Positions 14,292 through 21,198 are shown, numbered from the stretch's first letter. The stretch is DNA of 27,648 nt from Bacillota bacterium (GCA_023459795.1 JAEWSP010000026.1:1-27648); one strand, 5' to 3'. Numbers and translations: made by a program. The notes: generated from the sequence alone by a model not told the origin.

Positions 14292-15620
14292 ATGAATGAA
14301 AGCGAATTAGCAAAAATCCTGGCAAGTCAAATATCCCAATACTTAGGGGAAAAAGAAGTTTCCCGGTTTGAAAGCCAAGCTAGAGAAAAAGCGGTTTCCT
14401 CTCTCCTCTTAAATCCTGCCTATTCAAGGGATTTTTCGCTTTCCGCTATTTTCCCCTTTCTTCGCCAGGATTCCCAAGACCAAGAGCTTTTCCGTTTCGA
14501 TAACGACGAACGGCTCGGGAAGAGTCTTCTCCACTTCGGAGGTGCTTTCTACCTTCTGGATCCTAGCTCTGCCGCAATCTCCTATTACCTTAAGGATCTC
14601 GTAGGGGAGAATCCGCTTGTCCTGGATCTTTGTGCAGCCCCGGGCGGAAAGAGCATCTGCTTCTCCTTCCGCAGGCCGGACAGTCTGATCCTGGCAAACG
14701 ATATCTCCTATACAAGAGCGGAGGAAATCAGCCACAACACGGATAGATTAGGTCTTACCAATGTCCTGACTCTTTCCCTGGACCCCCAGAAGCTTTCCCT
14801 TCCCCCGCTCTTCGATCTTGTCATCCTGGATGCTCCCTGCTCCGGTTCCGGAATGTTCCGGAAGGACAGGAAGATGGCAGAGGACTGGTCGGAAGATAAG
14901 GAGAGCCGTCTTCTTCCCCTGCAGAAAGATCTATTGAACAAAGCCGATACCTTCTTGAAGAAAGGAGGAATCCTTGCTTATTCGACTTGCTCCCTATCCG
15001 TCAAGGAAGACGAAGAACAGATCACTCTTTTCCTGAAGAACCATAAGGAATACGAAGAAATCCGGATTGCTGCTTCGAAGAACATTATGGAAGGGAAGAA
15101 AGGCTACCATATGGTACCGGGCCTTTCCGACGGGGAAGGCATCTATTTCTGCTTCCTGAGGAAGAAGGAAGGACAAGTCGTTCTCCCGCAGGAGATGAAA
15201 TACAAGGACAAGTCTCCGGTCTTCGGCCTTAAGGCATTCAGCTACAGGAAGAATACCTTCCTGTTGCAGAGGATGTACAAGGATTTCGTCTTCCTTCCTT
15301 TCCTGACCCCGGGGATCAAGGTCAACGATGACAGTCCCCATCCTAAATGCCCGTATGACCACGCCTACAGCAAAGTCGCGGATGTGGTTCCTCTTCTTCC
15401 GCTTTCGGAAGAAGAAGCTATTTCCTATGCAAAGGGAGAGGAAATCCGGGTTTCTTCTTCCGCCAAGGACTCCTTGGTCATCCTGACCTATGAGGGAATC
15501 CGGCTAGGATTTGGAAAGAAAGTCGGGACTAGAATCAAGAACTACCTTCCCAAAGGCCTTAGGATGAACCTGCTTCCGGCAAAAGAAATCGTCTCTCCTA
15601 CGCTCCAAGAAGTAAAATAA
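14292..15620 (+). CDS. rsmF: 16S rRNA m5C methyltransferase, RsmB/RsmF (NOL1/NOP2/Sun) family
   Basis: This 442-residue SAM-dependent enzyme methylates cytosine C5 in rRNA. The SAM site is VLDLCAAPGGKS (110-121). The catalytic and release cysteines are in DAPCSGSGMFR (Cys183) and STCSLSVKEDEEQI (Cys233). A C-terminal extension of about 150 residues (KYKDKSPVFGLKAF.. to YEGIRLGFGKKVG) fits the PUA-like and RsmF-specific tail seen in Bacillota rather than RsmB, which has an N-terminal NusB domain. Target cytosines cannot be read from the sequence. AAAGGA is 7 bases before ATG. It is a single gene; the hairpin at its stop serves the opposite-strand tRNAs. Confidence 0.92.
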   Translation: MNESELAKILASQISQYLGEKEVSRFESQAREKAVSSLLLNPAYSRDFSLSAIFPFLRQDSQDQELFRFDNDERLGKSLLHFGGAFYLLDPSSAAISYYLKDLVGENPLVLDLCAAPGGKSICFSFRRPDSLILANDISYTRAEEISHNTDRLGLTNVLTLSLDPQKLSLPPLFDLVILDAPCSGSGMFRKDRKMAEDWSEDKESRLLPLQKDLLNKADTFLKKGGILAYSTCSLSVKEDEEQITLFLKNHKEYEEIRIAASKNIMEGKKGYHMVPGLSDGEGIYFCFLRKKEGQVVLPQEMKYKDKSPVFGLKAFSYRKNTFLLQRMYKDFVFLPFLTPGIKVNDDSPHPKCPYDHAYSKVADVVPLLPLSEEEAISYAKGEEIRVSSSAKDSLVILTYEGIRLGFGKKVGTRIKNYLPKGLRMNLLPAKEIVSPTLQEVK

Positions 15621-15644
15621 AAGGGTTCTCCCAAAGGAGAACCC
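15611..15644 (-). terminator. terminator of the tRNA-Val/tRNA-Thr transcript
   Basis: GGGTTCTCC/GGAGAACCC (perfect 9-bp stem, loop of 4) is followed on the minus strand by TTTTATTTTA. It overlaps the end of rsmF and may also help end that transcript, although there is no T-run on the plus strand. Confidence 0.8.
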
Positions 15645-15657
15645 GCAAGATACAAAC

Positions 15658-15733
15658 TGGTGCCAACAACAGGACTCGGACCTGCGACCCACTGATTACA
15701 AATCAGTAGCTCTACCAGCTGAGCTATGTTGGC
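15658..15733 (-). tRNA. trnT: tRNA-Thr (TGT)
   Basis: A full cloverleaf: acceptor GCCAACA/TGTTGGC, D-stem GCTC/GAGC, anticodon stem ACTGA/TCAGT with loop TTTGTAA (anticodon TGT), T-stem GCAGG/CCTGT and an encoded CCA. The T-loop is TCCGAGT, giving C at position 55 where U (Psi55) is nearly universal. It is co-transcribed with tRNA-Val. Confidence 0.95.
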
Positions 15734-15741
15734 AGCAAGTA

Positions 15742-15818
15742 TGGTGGGTTTAAGCGGGATCGAACCGCTGACCTCTACCGTGTGAAGGTAACGCTCTAAC
15801 CAGCTGAGCTATAAACCC
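15742..15818 (-). tRNA. trnV: tRNA-Val (CAC)
   Basis: Cloverleaf with acceptor GGGTTTA/TAAACCC, D-stem GCTC/GAGC, anticodon stem TTACC/GGTAG, loop TTCACAC (anticodon CAC), normal T-loop TTCGATC and encoded CCA. It is first in a two-tRNA transcript with tRNA-Thr 8 bases downstream. Confidence 0.93.
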
Positions 15819-15840
15819 CTAACGTCAACAAAGCGGGATT

Positions 15841-15869
15841 AGTGTATCATTCCCGTTTGTTTCTTGCAA
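15841..15869 (-). promoter_or_regulatory. promoter of tRNA-Val/tRNA-Thr
   Basis: TTGCAA (15869-15864), a 17-base spacer and TACACT (15846-15841) on the minus strand lie 22 bases before tRNA-Val. Confidence 0.7.
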
Positions 15870-15886
15870 GAAAAGGAAGGCTTAAG

Positions 15887-16534
15887 ATGAAACAGAATGC
15901 AAAGGCTCCGTTTTCCGTTCTCTACGAGGACGAGAACATGGTAGCTGTCTATAAGAAGCAGAAAGTTCTTTCCGTTGCGACAGACGACGAGAAGACCTTC
16001 CACCAGAATCTCCTATCCTATCTCCGGAAGGATCTCCATTTCCCGGTCTACCTCGTCCATAGGCTGGACTATGAGACTTCCGGCGTGATGGTCTTCGCCA
16101 AGGACGTGAAGACCCAGAACACCCTGAAGGACTGCTTCGAGAAGAGAACCATGAAACGGGAATACGAAGCCGTCGTAAAGGAAGAAATCCCCGCCGGAAA
16201 GGTCTTTGAAGTGAAGCAGCTTCTGGAGGAATCCAAGAACGGCACTGTCACCGTCGTCGATAAAGGCGGCAAGGAAGCTATCACCAGAATCGTAGCCGGA
16301 AACAGGATCCAGATCGGAACTGCTCTCCATATCGAGATCGAGACCGGCCGAAAGAACCAGATCCGTCTTGCCCTCCAGTCTTTAGGACTTACCCTTGTCG
16401 GGGATCCCCACAGCGACAAGGAAGAAGCCAAGAGGATGTACCTGAACGGTTACCGCCTCTCCTTCCCGAAGGATGCCGGCCTGAAGCAGGACTGCTTTGA
16501 GACAAAACCTCTTTGGCTCATCGAGCAAAAGTAG
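15887..16534 (+). CDS. RluA-family pseudouridine synthase
   Basis: This 215-residue enzyme isomerises uridine to pseudouridine in rRNA or tRNA. The catalytic motif HRLDYETSG contains the nucleophile Asp61. Other blocks are VLYEDENMVAVYKK near the N-terminus, KRTMKREYEAVV and the ETGRKNQIRLAL motif. It lacks an S4 RNA-binding domain, so it is a short RluA-type protein; the target site is unknown. Start: the frame is open to 15842, but GGAAGG lies 6 bases before ATG 15887, and the extra residues overlap the tRNA promoter. The nucleoside deoxyribosyltransferase gene follows after 31 bases. Confidence 0.92.
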   Translation: MKQNAKAPFSVLYEDENMVAVYKKQKVLSVATDDEKTFHQNLLSYLRKDLHFPVYLVHRLDYETSGVMVFAKDVKTQNTLKDCFEKRTMKREYEAVVKEEIPAGKVFEVKQLLEESKNGTVTVVDKGGKEAITRIVAGNRIQIGTALHIEIETGRKNQIRLALQSLGLTLVGDPHSDKEEAKRMYLNGYRLSFPKDAGLKQDCFETKPLWLIEQK

Positions 16535-16565
16535 GATAATAAAGAAGCAGGGAAGGAAAAAATTT

Positions 16566-17087
16566 ATGGAAGCACCCAAGATTTATCTGGCAGGGCCTAT
16601 TTTCTGCGAAAGGGACAGGATGTATCTGGACTATCTTTATGACAAGCTCGTCGCCATCTGGCCGGAAGCGGACATCTACGCTCCGCAGAGGAACAAATCC
16701 ATCAACGACAAGACGAAGAGTGCAGGAGCTATCGATATCTATGAAGGCGACTATGCCAGACTGAAGAATACGGATATCCTGATTGCCGTAATCTCCGGAG
16801 ATATGCCGCCTATCGGAACAACGACGGAAATCGGCATCTTCAGCGAGCTGATCCATCAGGACCCCCATAGGAAGCTTATTGCGCTCCTTGATGATATGCG
16901 GGAGATGAGTGTCACCCACAGCATCCTCAAGGACCAGGCAGGAGCCAAGGAAGCCGGCGAGAACCAGTATTCCTACTGCAACCTGTTCCTGACCGGAACC
17001 ATCAAGTCCGTCGGAAAGCTTACCGTCACCTCCACGGAACTCCTGAACGCCTTCAGCGAACTGAAGAAGACCTATAAATCCAAGTAA
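16566..17087 (+). CDS. nucleoside 2-deoxyribosyltransferase
   Basis: This 173-residue protein transfers the deoxyribose of one deoxynucleoside to another base, a salvage reaction. It opens with the family block IYLAGPIF and has a central AGAIDIYEGDYARLKNTDILIAV with conserved acidic residues. It also has GTTTEIGIFSEL, in which Glu88 is the likely nucleophile. The ATG at 16566 has AGGGAAGG about 9 bases upstream and gives the family's N-terminus; a longer frame from 16497 overlaps the pseudouridine synthase and is not needed. It is probably co-transcribed with that gene, and a strong terminator follows. It complements pdp. Confidence 0.93.
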   Translation: MEAPKIYLAGPIFCERDRMYLDYLYDKLVAIWPEADIYAPQRNKSINDKTKSAGAIDIYEGDYARLKNTDILIAVISGDMPPIGTTTEIGIFSELIHQDPHRKLIALLDDMREMSVTHSILKDQAGAKEAGENQYSYCNLFLTGTIKSVGKLTVTSTELLNAFSELKKTYKSK

Positions 17088-17094
17088 GAAAGAT

Positions 17095-17121
17095 AGCCCC
17101 GGGAAACCGGGGCTGTTTTTT
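17095..17121 (+). terminator. terminator after the deoxyribosyltransferase gene
   Basis: AGCCCCGG/CCGGGGCT with loop GAAA, followed by GTTTTTT. Confidence 0.92.
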
Positions 17122-17126
17122 AAAAG

Positions 17127-17158
17127 CAAAAGAAAACGGCCGAGATTTCTCCCGGCCG
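17127..17158 (-). terminator. terminator of tRNA-Ile
   Basis: CGGCCG/CGGCCG around a 10-base loop is followed on the minus strand by TTTTCTTTT, 11 bases after the tRNA. Confidence 0.8.
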
Positions 17159-17169
17159 AAGTTCTCTGA

Positions 17170-17246
17170 TGGTGGGCCTTAATGGGATCGGACCATCGAC
17201 CTTGCGCTTATCAAGCGCACGCTCTAACCAGCTGAGCTAAAGGCCC
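17170..17246 (-). tRNA. trnI: tRNA-Ile (GAT)
   Basis: Cloverleaf with acceptor GGGCCTT/AAGGCCC, anticodon stem TGCGC/GCGCA, loop TTGATAA (anticodon GAT), T-stem GATGG/CCATT and encoded CCA. The T-loop TCCGATC has C55 instead of U55. It is a single tRNA unit, not inside an rRNA operon. Confidence 0.95.
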
Positions 17247-17262
17247 ATTGACAGCGTGGATT

Positions 17263-17291
17263 ATCATAACGCAGGAAGAAAACCATGTCAA
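17263..17291 (-). promoter_or_regulatory. promoter of tRNA-Ile
   Basis: A consensus TTGACA (17291-17286), 17-base spacer and TATGAT (17268-17263) on the minus strand, 16 bases before the tRNA. Confidence 0.85.
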
Positions 17292-17354
17292 CATTTTTGG
17301 GTGAGGAAAACGAAAAAAACCTTTTCCCGGTTTAGAAGAAGAATCCGTACTGTC

Positions 17355-17383
17355 TTGAATCGACTTCCTTTTCCGTTTACAAT
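17355..17383 (+). promoter_or_regulatory. promoter of ferredoxin
   Basis: TTGAAT (17355-17360), a 17-base spacer and TACAAT (17378-17383), leaving a leader of about 20 bases before the ATG. Confidence 0.8.
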
Positions 17384-17409
17384 AGTACCGCTATAGGAGG
17401 ATGATCATT

Positions 17410-17604
17410 ATGGCAAAGAAGGTTACTGTTAATAAGGATCTGTGCATCGGCTGCGGCGCTTGCGCTGCTACCGCTCCGTCGGTTTTCGCTATTGCTGATG
17501 ATGGCAAGGCCGATGTCATTGTTCCGGAAGTCGGCGAAGCCGATGAGGGAGCCTGCAGCGACGCTGCTGCCAACTGCCCGGCTGCTGCTATCGAAATCGC
17601 CTAA
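17410..17604 (+). CDS. ferredoxin, single [4Fe-4S] cluster
   Basis: This 64-residue acidic electron carrier has ligands Cys12, Cys15 and Cys18 in CIGCGAC, with Cys56 in NCPAAAI. Cys49 may form a disulfide or be free. Only one CxxCxxC set is present, so it is a one-cluster type. GGAGG sits 9 bases before ATG 17410; an upstream in-frame ATG (17401) touches the ribosome site and is unlikely. The gene has its own promoter and terminator. It points to anaerobic redox metabolism; partner enzymes are not in the window. Confidence 0.95.
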   Translation: MAKKVTVNKDLCIGCGACAATAPSVFAIADDGKADVIVPEVGEADEGACSDAAANCPAAAIEIA

Positions 17605-17627
17605 GATTTCCTTAACCAACGGAAAAA

Positions 17628-17655
17628 AGGGAGCTGTCACGGCAGCTCCTTTTTC
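17628..17655 (+). terminator. terminator of ferredoxin (possibly shared with ribU)
   Basis: GGAGCTG/CAGCTCC followed by TTTTTC on the plus strand, and by CCTTTTTTCC on the minus strand, so it may end both converging genes. Confidence 0.88.
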
Positions 17656-18405
17656 TTATTTTCGGTTTTCTTCTTCCTTCTTTTCTGTCTTTTCTTCTTC
17701 CTTTTCCTTGGTCTTGAAGATAGGACCGAGGAAGTACTTCTTCATCCTGGGAGAACGGGCAAGGAAGACAAAGATCAGACGGTTGAAGAGAATCTCATAT
17801 AAGAAGAAGACAAGGGCTCCCTTCAAGGCATTGAAGGGGAAGTACAGCAGGAAGATCAGCAGGGAATAGGTCCCGAGTCCTTCTCCCTGCACAGAAGGAA
17901 ACAGCTTTCCGAAGGCTTTTATCACCCCGTCTACGACCCCGTCGGAGAAGCAGGTGCAGTAAGATGCGGAAAGATAGGTCGGCGTGATGAAAAGGCCGTT
18001 CAGGAAGGTAAGGACTCCGGCCAGAAGCAAGGTCGTAAGGACATAGGAAAGGACACGGAACCAGAAACCCTTGGAGAAGAAGCGGAAGACATGGGAGAAG
18101 AGGAGAAGACCGAGGAGGAAAAGAAGGGAACCGAACATTGCCGTCAGGTATCCGACTCCTAAGGGATCCTTGGAAAGCCCGAAGACGGCCATATTCAGGA
18201 GCGTCTTCAGCAAGGCGACGGAGAAGCCTCCCCAGAAGCCGTACAAGGCAAAAGCTATCAGCACAACGACTTCGCTGACTTCGATCTTCAGCCACGGGGC
18301 AAGAGGATACGGAATCTGGGCAAAGGTCATCAGGACAAAGCCAAGAGCAGCTAGCATCGCCAGAGTCGATAGACGGGTAATCACTTCGGATCCTTTTCTT
18401 TTCAT
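17656..18405 (-). CDS. ribU: riboflavin ECF transporter substrate-binding subunit
   Basis: This 249-residue integral membrane S component uses the shared ECF energising module, not in this window, to import riboflavin. About six hydrophobic segments are visible, starting ITRLSTLAMLAALGFVLM. The loop KIEVSEVVVLIAFALYGFWGG resembles the RibU block LKIDFSDVP.L, and a late FPFNALKGALVFFLYEIL segment also fits. An odd Glu/Lys-rich tail of about 20 residues ends the protein, longer than usual. Substrate assignment is strongly supported by an FMN riboswitch, with terminator, directly upstream. Confidence 0.92.
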   Translation of the reverse strand: MKRKGSEVITRLSTLAMLAALGFVLMTFAQIPYPLAPWLKIEVSEVVVLIAFALYGFWGGFSVALLKTLLNMAVFGLSKDPLGVGYLTAMFGSLLFLLGLLLFSHVFRFFSKGFWFRVLSYVLTTLLLAGVLTFLNGLFITPTYLSASYCTCFSDGVVDGVIKAFGKLFPSVQGEGLGTYSLLIFLLYFPFNALKGALVFFLYEILFNRLIFVFLARSPRMKKYFLGPIFKTKEKEEEKTEKKEEENRK

Positions 18406-18423
18406 GGAAGCGTCCTTTCTGAA

Positions 18424-18456
18424 TAAAAAATCCCTGAAAGCGAAAGCTTTTCAGGG
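18424..18456 (-). terminator. FMN-riboswitch terminator before ribU
   Basis: CCCTGAAA/TTTCAGGG with an inner GC/GC stem on the minus strand, followed by ATTTTTTATTC, 18 bases before the ribU ATG. It is the expression platform of the FMN aptamer. Confidence 0.88.
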
Positions 18457-18489
18457 TGTTTTTATTCTAAAAAGGAATAGCGAACTCTT

Positions 18490-18592
18490 TTTTCCAGCCT
18501 TTACTGTCGCCCCTGGAATTGCACCAGATCCTGAGACAAAGTCTCTCGCGGGGTATACCGCCGAGTGGGAATTGCACCCAACCCTGAATTGC
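18490..18592 (-). promoter_or_regulatory. FMN riboswitch (RFN element)
   Basis: On the minus strand the aptamer shows the RFN pieces in order: CAGGG with GGGTGCAATTCCC, CTCGGCGGTA, CCCCGCGAG, an AGAC/GTCT arm, CTGGTGCAATTCCAG, then GGCGACAGTAAAGGCTGG. It differs little from consensus (GCAATTCC for GAAATTCC). High FMN should favour the downstream terminator and shut off riboflavin import. Identified by motif order, not by a model search. Confidence 0.93.
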
Positions 18593-18601
18593 TACCAGTC
18601 C

Positions 18602-18630
18602 ATTATAGGAACAGGAAGAAAGGATTTCAA
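18602..18630 (-). promoter_or_regulatory. promoter of the FMN riboswitch-ribU unit
   Basis: TTGAAA (18630-18625), a 17-base spacer and TATAAT (18607-18602) on the minus strand place the start at the aptamer 5' end. It begins only 5 bases after the rluB stop. Confidence 0.88.
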
Positions 18631-18634
18631 CTTG

Positions 18635-19426
18635 CTAGTCCTGATCCTCTCCTGCATCTTTTACCAGGCCGCTACGGATGGAAGCCTGCCTGGTCCGCTT
18701 CCCTTCCTCGATCATCCTTTGGACAGCAGAAGGATCGATCTCTTTGACAGCACCGGGCATCAGCCTGCCAAGCAGAAGCTCTCCGATCCTTACACGGACA
18801 AGGCTAGCAACCGGATGTCCGAGCGTCTCCATCATGTGGCGGACTTCTCTTTTCTTTCCTTCCCGGATCGTAATCGAAAGAAGGCAGTCATCGTCGTTGT
18901 CTTCCAGGATCTCGGCCTTTGCCGGAAGAGCCATATATCCTTCCCGGGTGATATAGAGGCCTTTTGCCAGCCTCTCCACTTCGTCTCCGTTAAGAGGATA
19001 CTTGCCCCGGACGATATATTCCTTCTCCGGTGCCGAGGAAGGATGGGTAATAAGATTTGCAAACTCTCCGTCGTTGGTAAGGAGAATCAGTCCGGTGGAG
19101 TTGTGATCCAGTCTTCCTACCGGGAAGACCCTCCCGTAGGATCTGGGAACGAGATCAACGACGGTCTGTCTCCCTTCCGGATCAAAGACTGTGGAAACAA
19201 CGCCGTTAGGCTTGTTCATCATCAGATATACTTTCTTCTCTTCCGCTTCCTGGTGTCCGACTGCTTCCCCGTCGATAGCAATCCTATCGGCTCTTGTCGC
19301 CTTGTCTCCTAACCCGACTATCTTTCCGTTTACGGTGACTCTCCCGTCCTGGATCAGCTGCTCGCCTTTTCTTCGGCTGCAGACTCCCATTTCCGAAAGA
19401 ATCTTCTGAACTCGTTCTTCTTCCAT
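18635..19426 (-). CDS. rluB: RsuA/RluB-family rRNA pseudouridine synthase
   Basis: This 263-residue enzyme has an N-terminal S4 RNA-binding domain (RVQKILSEMGVCSRRKGEQLI..GRVTVNGK, 5-35) and the catalytic block GRLDHNSTGLILLTNDG with nucleophile Asp107. Further family motifs are EKEYIVR and EGKKREVRHM. Bacillota members usually modify 23S rRNA (RluB type), but the 16S target of RsuA cannot be excluded. GAGGTG is 5 bases before ATG. The TerB-like gene upstream has its own terminator, so rluB is probably transcribed alone. Confidence 0.92.
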   Translation of the reverse strand: MEEERVQKILSEMGVCSRRKGEQLIQDGRVTVNGKIVGLGDKATRADRIAIDGEAVGHQEAEEKKVYLMMNKPNGVVSTVFDPEGRQTVVDLVPRSYGRVFPVGRLDHNSTGLILLTNDGEFANLITHPSSAPEKEYIVRGKYPLNGDEVERLAKGLYITREGYMALPAKAEILEDNDDDCLLSITIREGKKREVRHMMETLGHPVASLVRVRIGELLLGRLMPGAVKEIDPSAVQRMIEEGKRTRQASIRSGLVKDAGEDQD

Positions 19427-19472
19427 AATTCACCTCACAGCAATAGTTTACTCTACTTCCTCCCCGGAACTG

Positions 19473-19512
19473 AAAAAAGAGGCTAGTACGAACCGGAATT
19501 CGTACTAGCCTC
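19473..19512 (-). terminator. terminator of the TerB-like gene
   Basis: A perfect 14-bp stem, GAGGCTAGTACGAA/TTCGTACTAGCCTC, is followed on the minus strand by TTTTTTCAG. Confidence 0.93.
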
Positions 19513-19528
19513 TGGTTTCTCTTCTGAA

Positions 19529-20008
19529 TCAGGCAATCAGCTTCTGGATCCAGGCCTTTTCCTTGGCATCGATCTTTCCATCCATGCCGCAGATAAGGAA
19601 GGCGACAACGACGAGGTCTTCTTTCATCTTCGGAGAGACCTTGCCGAGCTTATCTACAAAGTCGTTCATCTCTTTCTTGGCTTCCTCTTCTTCCTTCTTT
19701 ACCTTTCCAAGGTAGGAAGTAACCTCCTTGTAGGAAGGGGCCTTGCAGAAGAATGCCTTGAAGGCAGGCTCCATAGCCTCGTATTCCCCGGCGGAAAGCT
19801 TGTTATCGGCAGCCAGATTCACAAGCAGGAACTGAAAGAAGAGGGCAGAACCGGCAACTCCGTCCTCGCTGAGCAGGTTAAGAGCCGGAATCAGGGTCGA
19901 AGCCTTATCCGAAAGAATGACTTTATAGGTAAGAGGATCAAGCTTCTCATATTCCTTGCAGATTGCATCGAAAGACTTACCGGAAGCTTTCTTTTTTGTT
20001 TCTTCCAT
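19529..20008 (-). CDS. TerB-like helical protein of unknown function
   Basis: From ATG at 20008 (GGAGA 9 bases upstream) this encodes 159 residues, all helical. Two acidic repeats, LVNLAADNKLSAGEYEAM and FLICGMDGKIDAKEKAWIQ, resemble the D-G-x-I/L-x-x-x-E elements of the TerB tellurite-resistance fold, which may bind metal. They are separated by a Lys/Glu helix (KVKKEEEEAKKEM). The frame runs on to 20143, but the extra residues are Cys/Ser-rich and lack a ribosome site. No tellurite-resistance operon is nearby, and many such small proteins are stand-alone with unknown roles. Confidence 0.75.
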   Translation of the reverse strand: MEETKKKASGKSFDAICKEYEKLDPLTYKVILSDKASTLIPALNLLSEDGVAGSALFFQFLLVNLAADNKLSAGEYEAMEPAFKAFFCKAPSYKEVTSYLGKVKKEEEEAKKEMNDFVDKLGKVSPKMKEDLVVVAFLICGMDGKIDAKEKAWIQKLIA

Positions 20009-20109
20009 CTTATGCTTCTCCTTTTCGTCTCCATTATACGGAGAACTTCCCCAAATGCAAAAGAAGCTTTCAGAAGAAGACAAAATGAAGATAATTGCTG
20101 TTTTATGAT

Positions 20110-20142
20110 AAAAAAATGGAATCCTGCAACAACAGGATTCCA
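20110..20142 (-). terminator. terminator of the two CAT-anticodon tRNAs
   Basis: TGGAATCCTG/CAGGATTCCA, a 10-bp stem with a 6-base loop, is followed on the minus strand by TTTTTTT. Confidence 0.92.
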
Positions 20143-20154
20143 TACTAAGTGCAT

Positions 20155-20231
20155 TGGTGGATCAAACAGGACTTGGACCTGTAACCACTCGGTTATGGGC
20201 CGAGAGCTCTAACCAATTGCGCTATTGATCC
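20155..20231 (-). tRNA. tRNA with CAT anticodon, probably tRNA-Ile2
   Basis: Acceptor GGATCAA/TTGATCC, anticodon stem CTCGG/CCGAG, T-stem ACAGG/CCTGT and CCA are all intact. The CATAACCG context resembles Bacillota tRNA-Ile2, whose C34 becomes lysidine through TilS, more than elongator Met. Oddities: the anticodon loop is CCCATAA, so position 33 is C rather than the near-invariant U. The D-stem is GCGC/GAGC with a G12-A23 mismatch, and the T-loop TCCAAGT has C55. It may be functional but divergent, or decaying. Confidence 0.82.
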
Positions 20232-20236
20232 TAATT

Positions 20237-20312
20237 TGGTGGCTACGGGGAGAATCGGACTCTCGACATATCGGGTATGAGCCGACCGCTCTACCAACTG
20301 AGCTACGTAGCC
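20237..20312 (-). tRNA. trnM: tRNA-Met (CAT), elongator type
   Basis: Acceptor GGCTACG/CGTAGCC, D-stem GCTC/GAGC, anticodon stem GTCGG/CCGAT with loop CTCATAC, and CCA encoded. The T-stem GAGAG/CTCCC has an A-C mismatch, and the T-loop TCCGATT has C55 instead of U55. It lacks the initiator features (mismatched first pair, three G-C pairs in the anticodon stem). It is first in a two-tRNA transcript. Confidence 0.9.
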
Positions 20313-20331
20313 AATTTTTACGGCAAAAGTA

Positions 20332-20360
20332 ATTCTAAAGGAAAGTCAGGAAAAAAGCAA
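20332..20360 (-). promoter_or_regulatory. promoter of the CAT-tRNA pair
   Basis: TTGCTT (20360-20355), a 17-base spacer and TAGAAT (20337-20332) on the minus strand lie 19 bases before tRNA-Met. Confidence 0.65.
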
Positions 20361-20362
20361 GA

Positions 20363-20398
20363 GAAAAATCCGGATAAACGGATTGCGTCTTGCAATCC
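20363..20398 (-). terminator. terminator after the hydrolase pseudogene, with alternative hairpins
   Basis: On the minus strand GGATTGC/GCAATCC (20398-20380) overlaps a second hairpin, AATCCG/CGGATT (20384-20367), which is followed by TTTTCTC. The two are mutually exclusive; the second has the T-run of a terminator. Confidence 0.6.
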
Positions 20399-20424
20399 TT
20401 CTACAAAGAAGCCGAAAAAGGTCT

Positions 20425-21198
20425 TCAGGAAGACTTCTTCGTGCTTCTTCTCTTCCAGGAAAGAAGGCAGTCCTCCGTGGCGGTAAAGACTTCTTCTCTA
20501 CTGGAAGCCAAGGGAATAATATGCTCGGAGCCGGAAAGGATATGGAGGTTCTTATCCTTGGAGGAGGAGACAGCAAAAAGCTTTTTGATTCCGGAGAAGG
20601 TGATCATCTCATCCTTCGGGGAATAGAAGCAGAGGAACGGAACAGAGACTAAGGATAGGTTCTTCTTGGCGCGTCTTGTAAGCTTCACCAGATCCTGGAG
20701 GGCTTTGGTGTAGTAGCCGTTTGGACCCTGCATATAGATTTCCATATTGTCCGGAAGAGAAAGAGGAGAGAAGTTCATCTTCGGAACGAAGATCTTCAGA
20801 AATCCGGCCAGATAGGCAAGCTTTTTCCGGATAGTAAGGCAAGGTTCGTAAAGGATCAGTCCGTCCGGCTTCTGCTCTTACTCTTCGGCAAGGATCAAAG
20901 CAATCGATCCGCCCATGGAAAGGCCTAATACATAAAGCCGGTTATACTGTTTCCGGGCAATCCGGTATTCCTTCCGGATGGATTCCAGCCAGTCCTCGGC
21001 ATTCGTCTTCTTCAGGTCTTCCTGGTTATTGGTATTCCCAGACATGAACGGGACAAGGACCGTATACCCTAGCGCATGGACTCTCTCTGCAGCCGGATAG
21101 AGTTCCGCACTTGTTCCGGTAAAGCCGTGAATCATGAAAACAGCTTCCGAAGAAGAGCCTTCCAAAGTATACCCCTTCCATAATTCTGCGATTTCCAT
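20425..21198 (-). pseudogene. alpha/beta hydrolase (esterase/lysophospholipase type) with an in-frame TAA
   Basis: Reading 21198 to 20425 gives one 257-codon frame broken only by TAA at 20878-20880 (LILAEE-stop-EQKPDGLILYEP). The first part holds the oxyanion block MIHGFTGTSAELYP and nucleophile GLSMGG. The second part, after the stop, holds the candidate acid (FYSPKDEMI) and the histidine (SGSEHIIPL). With the stop, the triad is split and the first product (106 residues) should be inactive. One base change (for example CAA, GAA or AAA to TAA) would explain it. Everything else looks intact, so the break is recent, or a sequencing error, or read through. It is preceded by a palindrome at its ribosome site. 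Confidence 0.82.

Noticed and set aside
15842..15886. Earlier start for the RluA-family gene
   Set aside because: It would begin inside the tRNA promoter and has no ribosome site; ATG 15887 has GGAAGG at proper spacing.
18071..19312. 413-codon plus-strand ORF
   Set aside because: It runs antisense through ribU, its FMN riboswitch and rluB, all well supported on the minus strand.
20009..20143. Longer N-terminus of the TerB-like protein
   Set aside because: The extra residues are Cys/Ser/Phe-rich, overlap the tRNA terminator and lack a ribosome site; ATG 20008 is preceded by GGAGA.
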